Shown here in pieces: positions 28,254-32,825 of a stretch of DNA of 32,825 nt. Numbering within the stretch: the first letter of the stretch is position 1; every line of letters starts with the position of its first letter. A program made the translations under genes and the position numbers. The notes under the pieces were generated by a model. That model ran no database searches. It saw nothing but the letters and a program-made list of their open reading frames with translations, and was not told where the DNA came from. The DNA is from an uncultured Pelagibacteraceae bacterium (lineage in GTDB: Bacteria > Pseudomonadota > Alphaproteobacteria > Pelagibacterales > Pelagibacteraceae), in contig CACJYH010000008.1 of the NCBI GenBank assembly GCA_902597695.1, positions 1-32,825 of the forward strand. The letters run 5' to 3'.

Positions 28254-29054
28254 TTGAGTAAAAAATTTTCAATAATTATATTTACTGATTTAGATGGTTC
28301 ATTGTTACATAGAGATAATTTCAAATTTGATGAGATAAAAGATTATGTAAAAAGTCTTATTGATGAGGGGATTATTATTATTCCTAATACTAGTAAAACA
28401 GAAAAAGAGATAGATGGATTTATATCGGAACTTGGTTCAGATCTTCCTTATATATCTGAAAATGGATCTTCAATTCATGGGTTGAATTTAATTAATAGTA
28501 ATTTTCCAAACAAAATAATTTTGAGCAGAGATAAACATGAATTAATTGAAATTTTTGACTCTAAAGTTCCTGAAAATCTTAAAGCTAAATGTAAATTTAT
28601 TTCAAAAATGAATTCAAAAGAACAAGCCAATATTTTTGGTCTTCAAGAAAATAATTTAAAAAATGCTTTAAATCGGAAATATACCATTCCTTTTTTATTT
28701 GAGGGTGACAAAAAAGAAAAAATTAGATTACTAAATATTTTAAAATCTTCCTCATTAACTATGCAGGAAGGAGGTCGTGTTTTAAACTTAGGTGATAATA
28801 CAGATAAAGTTAAATCAATGAATCAAGTTCTCAAAATATATAAAAAAGTAGAAAGTAAAATTAAGGTCATAGCTGTAGGAGATAATTTTAATGATTTAGA
28901 TATGTTAAGAAATTGTGATATTCCATGTTTAGTCTTTAATGATCAATTTAAACAAGATCAAATAAACATAGATAATCTAATAGTTTCTAACAAGCCATCA
29001 CCTGAGGGCTGGGCTGATGTGATTAAAACGGCACTAGTTAAACTAGACTATTAA
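28254..29054 (+). CDS. gpgP: Glucosyl/mannosyl-3-phosphoglycerate phosphatase (HAD superfamily)
   Basis: Removes phosphate from glucosyl- (or mannosyl-) 3-phosphoglycerate, giving glucosylglycerate. The 266-residue product is a Cof/MPGP-type HAD hydrolase. Motif I is FTDLDGSLL with D12 nucleophile and D14, motif II is NTSKT (45-49), ENGSSIH (69-75) belongs to the cap region, and motif IV is AVGDNFNDLDM (207-217). The start must be the TTG at 28254 because D12 is only 12 residues in and no nearby ATG keeps motif I. The gene begins 6 bases after the ATPase and 15 before the synthase. Preference for the glucosyl substrate is inferred from the adjacent synthase. Confidence 0.82.
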   Translation: MSKKFSIIIFTDLDGSLLHRDNFKFDEIKDYVKSLIDEGIIIIPNTSKTEKEIDGFISELGSDLPYISENGSSIHGLNLINSNFPNKIILSRDKHELIEIFDSKVPENLKAKCKFISKMNSKEQANIFGLQENNLKNALNRKYTIPFLFEGDKKEKIRLLNILKSSSLTMQEGGRVLNLGDNTDKVKSMNQVLKIYKKVESKIKVIAVGDNFNDLDMLRNCDIPCLVFNDQFKQDQINIDNLIVSNKPSPEGWADVIKTALVKLDY

Positions 29055-29069
29055 GATTAAAAACCCAGC

Positions 29070-30290
29070 ATGAGTGATTTTTCTCAAAATGGAGTTGTAT
29101 CAACTTTGCACGACTTTAAAACAAAGTCTACATCAGTCATTGAAAATGAGCTATCAAAATTTTCAGAACAAAGAAAAATGGAATTAATTTTACCATGTCT
29201 TTATTCTGAATTAGAGGGAACTGCTTTACCAAAAATAGTAGAGGAAATAAGTAAAACAAAATATTTAGATCACATAATTATCGGGTTAGACAAAGCAAAT
29301 GAAGCACAAGCAAAAAAAGCTTGGAAATTTTTTAAGAAATTAAAATCACCTTTTTCAATTCTGTGGAATGATGGCCCAGGTTTAAAAAAATTAGATCAAG
29401 AATTAAAAAAAAATAACCTTGCACCAAGTGAACTCGGTAAAGGTAGAAATGTTTGGTATTGTATTGGCATGTGTATCGCAAGAGATAGTGCGCGCTCAGT
29501 TGCTTTACATGATTGTGATATTAAAACTTATGATAGAAGAATGCTTGCAAAACTGTTTTACCCAGTAGTAAATCCACTTTTCAACTTTGAATTTTGCAAA
29601 GGTTATTATCCAAGAGTAGCAAATGAAAAAATGAATGGAAGAGTTGCAAGATTATTAGTTTTTCCGTTACTGACAGCGTTAGAAAAAACTATTGGAAAAA
29701 GTGATTATTTAGACTTTATGAAGTCATTTAAATATCCTCTAGCAGGTGAGTTTTCATTTAGGCGAAATGTATTACCTGAATTAAGAATTTCCTCAGACTG
29801 GGGAATAGAAGTTGGAATTTTATCTGAAATGCAAAGAAGTTTTTCTCCTCAAAATATATGTCAAGTGGATTTAGCGGATACTTATGATCATAAACATCAA
29901 GTGTTATCAATTGATGATGAAACAAAAGGACTATCAAGAATGTCAATTGATATCATTAAAACATTTATCAAAAAGCTAGCAACTCAAGGTAATACTTTTA
30001 GCAGGGAAAAGTTTAGATCGTTAAAAGCTACTTATTATAGAGCAGCCTTAGACTTAATTGATATATATAGAAATGATGCAGTAATGAATGGTCTAAAATT
30101 TGATTCTCATACTGAGGAAAAAGCAGTCGAATTATTTGCAATAAACATAATGAAAGCTGGAGAGGCTTTTATTCTTAATCCAATGGATACCCCTTTTATA
30201 CCCACATGGAGCAGAGTAAAAAGCGCTATACCGGATTTTCTTGGAAGACTTGAAAAAGTAGTTAATGATGATAATAAAAAATATTATTAA
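29070..30290 (+). CDS. gpgS: Glucosyl-3-phosphoglycerate synthase (GT81-like)
   Basis: Transfers glucose from a nucleotide sugar to 3-phosphoglycerate, the committed step to glucosylglycerate. The 406-residue product has a GT-A fold. Motifs are LPCLYSE (41-47) for nucleotide binding, GKGRNVW (123-129), the metal-binding DCDI (148-151), CKGYYPR (176-182), GEFSFRR (226-232), DWGIEVGIL (243-251) and DTYDHKHQ (270-277). This set matches bacterial glucosyl-3-phosphoglycerate synthases better than mannosyl synthases. The stop shares one base with the next ATG (TAATG), so it is coupled to the phosphorylase gene. Confidence 0.85.
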   Translation: MSDFSQNGVVSTLHDFKTKSTSVIENELSKFSEQRKMELILPCLYSELEGTALPKIVEEISKTKYLDHIIIGLDKANEAQAKKAWKFFKKLKSPFSILWNDGPGLKKLDQELKKNNLAPSELGKGRNVWYCIGMCIARDSARSVALHDCDIKTYDRRMLAKLFYPVVNPLFNFEFCKGYYPRVANEKMNGRVARLLVFPLLTALEKTIGKSDYLDFMKSFKYPLAGEFSFRRNVLPELRISSDWGIEVGILSEMQRSFSPQNICQVDLADTYDHKHQVLSIDDETKGLSRMSIDIIKTFIKKLATQGNTFSREKFRSLKATYYRAALDLIDIYRNDAVMNGLKFDSHTEEKAVELFAINIMKAGEAFILNPMDTPFIPTWSRVKSAIPDFLGRLEKVVNDDNKKYY

Positions 30291-32011
30291 TGTTAACTCA
30301 AAAAGATCAGAAAACTATAAGATCTAAATTAGATAATATTTATAAAATATTCTTATCGAAAAAAGATATTGATTATTTCGAAAAAGAAATTGTTCAAATC
30401 ATTAAACAATTTAACAAAAAAAATCCAAAAAAGAAAAAAAGTATATCTGAAAAAACTACTTTAGTTATTTGTTATGGTGACAGCGTTTATTCAGAAAAAA
30501 ATAAATCAATTAGAGTATTTAAAAACTTCTTTCAAAAAAAATTAAAAAATTATTTTAATACAATTCATTTTTTACCATTCTATCCCTCAAGCAGCGATAG
30601 TGGTTTTGCAGTAAAAGATCATTACAAAATAGATAGCAAACTTGGAAATTGGTTTGATATAAAAAGTTTTTCAAAAAAAAGTGATATCATGGCAGATATG
30701 GTAATTAACCATTCATCAGCAAGAGGTTTATGGTTTAAAAATTTTTTAAAAGCGAAACGACCCGGCAAAGATTATTTTTTAACTATAGATTCTAAATTTA
30801 ATACTTCAAAAGTTGTTAGACCAAGAGATCATAAACTTTTAAAAAAAATAGATATCTTTAATAAAACTGACTATCTTTGGCGAACATTCAGCCCAGATCA
30901 ATTAGACTTAAATTTTAAAAACCCTGCAGTACTATTACGTTTTATAAAAATCATGATTAACCTAATTAATCATGGAGTGACCATTTTTAGATTAGACGCA
31001 ATAGCTTACCTTTGGAAAGAAAGTGGAACAAAGTGTATTAATTTAAACAAAACACATGAAATCATAAAACTCCTAAGAGTAATTTCAGGCTTACTTAATA
31101 CTCAAACATTAATAGTTACAGAAACAAACTTACCTGAAAAAGAAAATTTAAGTTACTTTGGAAAAAATGATGAAGCAAACTGGATATATAATTTTTCCTT
31201 ACCACCTTTATTAATCCATGCTTTTTTATTTGAAAACAACTCGTATCTTTACAATTGGAGTAAAAAACTTCCAAGAAGTAAAAAAGGAAATTGTTATTTA
31301 AATTTCATCGCATCCCATGATGGAATTGGAATGAGACCCACTGAGGGTTTATTAAGTAGCAAAGCTTTAAAAGATTTTCTTTACAGATTAAAGAAAAATG
31401 GATCAAAGTTTTCTTATAGAAAAATTCAAAATAAATCAAAAAAGATTTATGAAGCAAATATAACGGTATTTGATGCTTTAAAAAAAACTAATTATGATAA
31501 TGGCAAGTTTTCGTTTGAAAGATATATCTCTGCTCATTCAATAATGATTGCATTCGAAGGAGTTCCAGCAGTTTACTTCAACTCCATATTTGGTACATCT
31601 AATGATGAGGCAAAATTTGTAATCACTGGAAATAATCGAGATGTTAATAGATATAAATGGAATTTAAAAAATATTTCAAACAAACTTAATAATAAAGATT
31701 CTAAAGAGTATTATTTTTATAAAAAGATTTCCAACCTATTAAGTATCAAAAAAAAACAAAAAGCATTTCATCCAAACGCGAGTAGAGAGAATATTAATCT
31801 TGGACCAAAAATATTTTGTTTTAAAAGAGAGAGTATTAATAAAAAACAAACTATAATTTGTATAACAAATCTCTCCTCGAAAATTCAATATTTGAAGTTA
31901 AGTAAAAAATTTTTAAAATATAAAGACTTATTAGGAAGTAAAATATTTTTTACAATTGATAAGAGAATTAAACTAGATCCTTGTCAAACAATCTGGCTAT
32001 CTAATAGATAA
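30290..32011 (+). CDS. GH13_18 sugar phosphorylase, probably glucosylglycerate phosphorylase
   Basis: A 573-residue amylase-fold enzyme in the sucrose phosphorylase subfamily. The catalytic set is D236 nucleophile (FRLDAIAY), E278 acid/base (VTETN) and D344 stabiliser (ASHDGIGMRP), with DMVINH at 136-141. True sucrose phosphorylases are about 490-500 residues. The longer length and an N-terminal helical region (1-55) resemble the glucosylglycerate phosphorylase group that includes E. coli YcjM. The expected reaction is glucosylglycerate + phosphate to glucose 1-phosphate + glycerate. Annotation as sucrose phosphorylase or alpha-amylase is the main alternative. Its ATG overlaps the gpgS stop by one base. 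Confidence 0.75.
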   Translation: MLTQKDQKTIRSKLDNIYKIFLSKKDIDYFEKEIVQIIKQFNKKNPKKKKSISEKTTLVICYGDSVYSEKNKSIRVFKNFFQKKLKNYFNTIHFLPFYPSSSDSGFAVKDHYKIDSKLGNWFDIKSFSKKSDIMADMVINHSSARGLWFKNFLKAKRPGKDYFLTIDSKFNTSKVVRPRDHKLLKKIDIFNKTDYLWRTFSPDQLDLNFKNPAVLLRFIKIMINLINHGVTIFRLDAIAYLWKESGTKCINLNKTHEIIKLLRVISGLLNTQTLIVTETNLPEKENLSYFGKNDEANWIYNFSLPPLLIHAFLFENNSYLYNWSKKLPRSKKGNCYLNFIASHDGIGMRPTEGLLSSKALKDFLYRLKKNGSKFSYRKIQNKSKKIYEANITVFDALKKTNYDNGKFSFERYISAHSIMIAFEGVPAVYFNSIFGTSNDEAKFVITGNNRDVNRYKWNLKNISNKLNNKDSKEYYFYKKISNLLSIKKKQKAFHPNASRENINLGPKIFCFKRESINKKQTIICITNLSSKIQYLKLSKKFLKYKDLLGSKIFFTIDKRIKLDPCQTIWLSNR

Positions 32012-32012
32012 A

Positions 32013-32738
32013 TTATTTTTCCCAATCAAATCTTGGAAAAGAGTTGAAAATTTTAAATATACCATCCGACCATTGATTGCATACTTTAGAATATTCATCA
32101 TCGGAAATATTCAAACACTTTTGTGATAGAATTTTATATTCATCTTTTTTATAAACCACGAAATCAATTGGTGGCCCAACAGTTAAGTCACTTTTTAAGG
32201 TAGAGTCGATTGAAATCAGAGCACATCTAGAAGCATCTCCAATTGAAACATCAGGTTTTATAACTCTATCTAAAATTGGTTTACCATATTTAACCTCACC
32301 AATTACTAGATAAGGTTTACTGTCTGCTGGTTTGATATAGTTACCTTGCGAGTAAATTAAGTAAAGTTCCATCGGTTGGTCTTTAATTTGTCCACCAACA
32401 ATAAAAGTTGAACCAAGCAGAACTGTATCTGTATTAATTCCTTTTGGCATTGAATGTTTTACATTAAGCGATCCAACATAAGAGGCTATTTGATCAAAAT
32501 CTTTACAAGTATTTAAATTGAGTTTTCCAGATGTGTCCTCTAAATCTTTTTCAATGGATTTATATACAGCTTGAGAGGTACCTAAATTTCCAGAGGTAAC
32601 GATTACAATTGTTCTGTCACCAACATCATAAGTAAACATTTTTGAATAAATATTAACATTATCTAAACCAGCATTGGTTCTTGAGTCTGATGCAAAAACT
32701 AGGCCATCTTTTGATTTTATACCAATACAATAAGTCAT
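32013..32738 (-). CDS. Anbu-type proteasome-like peptidase
   Basis: Anbu (beta-proteasome homologue) proteins are N-terminal-nucleophile hydrolases related to HslV, with self-assembling ring-like structures; their physiological substrates are unclear. The 241-residue product starts MTYCIGIKSKDGLVFASDSR. After Met removal Thr2 becomes the nucleophile, with D18 and K33 (YSKM) in the usual supporting positions. Length matches the family. It is convergent with the phosphorylase gene, 1 base apart. Typical partner genes (alpha-E, transglutaminase-like, ATP-grasp) are not in the window and could lie to the right. Confidence 0.85.
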   Translation of the reverse strand: MTYCIGIKSKDGLVFASDSRTNAGLDNVNIYSKMFTYDVGDRTIVIVTSGNLGTSQAVYKSIEKDLEDTSGKLNLNTCKDFDQIASYVGSLNVKHSMPKGINTDTVLLGSTFIVGGQIKDQPMELYLIYSQGNYIKPADSKPYLVIGEVKYGKPILDRVIKPDVSIGDASRCALISIDSTLKSDLTVGPPIDFVVYKKDEYKILSQKCLNISDDEYSKVCNQWSDGIFKIFNSFPRFDWEK

Positions 32739-32797
32739 TATTCTTTAAGCACTATTTTTAAATTTTCATAATGTATAATCTATTTCTTACATAACAG

Positions 32798-32812
32798 GTA
32801 TAACAATTATAC
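32798..32812. promoter_or_regulatory. 15-base palindrome overlapping a perfect -10 box upstream of the Anbu gene
   Basis: GTATAA-CAA-TTATAC is a perfect inverted repeat. On the minus strand it contains TATAAT (32811-32806), a consensus -10 box that would start transcription near 32799, about 60 bases before the Anbu ATG. The -35 region lies beyond the window. A palindrome covering the -10 box is where a repressor could act, though the symmetry may be fortuitous. Confidence 0.4.
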
Positions 32813-32825
32813 AATTGAATTAATT

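Noticed and set aside
30290..32011. Plain alpha-amylase or trehalose synthase
   Set aside because: The SHDGIG and FRLDAIAY contexts and the length match the GH13_18 phosphorylase group, and no starch or trehalose gene is nearby.

Overview
The window is a very AT-rich, tightly packed bacterial chromosome segment. Its gene order (tuf, tRNA-Trp, secE, nusG, rplKAJL, rpoBC, rpsL, rpsG, fusA, rpsJ, rplC, rplD) and protein sequences fit an alphaproteobacterium. The extreme compaction (many gaps of 0 to 4 bases, 1-base TAATG overlaps), low GC and lack of mobile elements suggest a streamlined marine lineage such as SAR11 (Pelagibacterales). That assignment is an inference from style and gene content; no marker comparison could be run.

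Layout. Positions 1-16911 (minus strand) carry one long run of core information genes. In transcription order these are tRNA-Tyr, tRNA-Gly, tuf, tRNA-Trp, secE, nusG, rplK, rplA, rplJ, rplL, rpoB and rpoC, then a 166-base gap with a likely promoter, then rpsL, rpsG, fusA, rpsJ, rplC and the 5' part of rplD. There is no second tuf between fusA and rpsJ. Positions 16912-18754 hold rlmB and tRNA-Thr (plus) facing nadK and tRNA-Leu (minus). Positions 18827-22374 hold two exported minus-strand proteins: a serine beta-lactamase-like hydrolase and a putative autotransporter with a five-repeat beta-propeller-like passenger. Two small overlapping membrane-protein ORFs follow on the plus strand (22476-22849).

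Positions 22841-32011 form a divergent carbohydrate locus. Leftward (minus) are a solute-binding protein, two permeases and a four-helix DUF4149-like membrane protein. Rightward (plus) are the ABC ATPase, a glucosyl/mannosyl-3-phosphoglycerate phosphatase, a glucosyl-3-phosphoglycerate synthase and a GH13_18 phosphorylase. Read together, these could import, build and phosphorolytically recover glucosylglycerate, a nitrogen-free compatible solute. This is the most interesting hypothesis in the window. The right edge has a minus-strand Anbu-type proteasome-like peptidase whose upstream region contains a perfect -10 box inside a 15-base palindrome.

No stretch longer than about 170 bases lacks a gene. 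I saw no rRNA, CRISPR array, insertion sequence or prophage gene.
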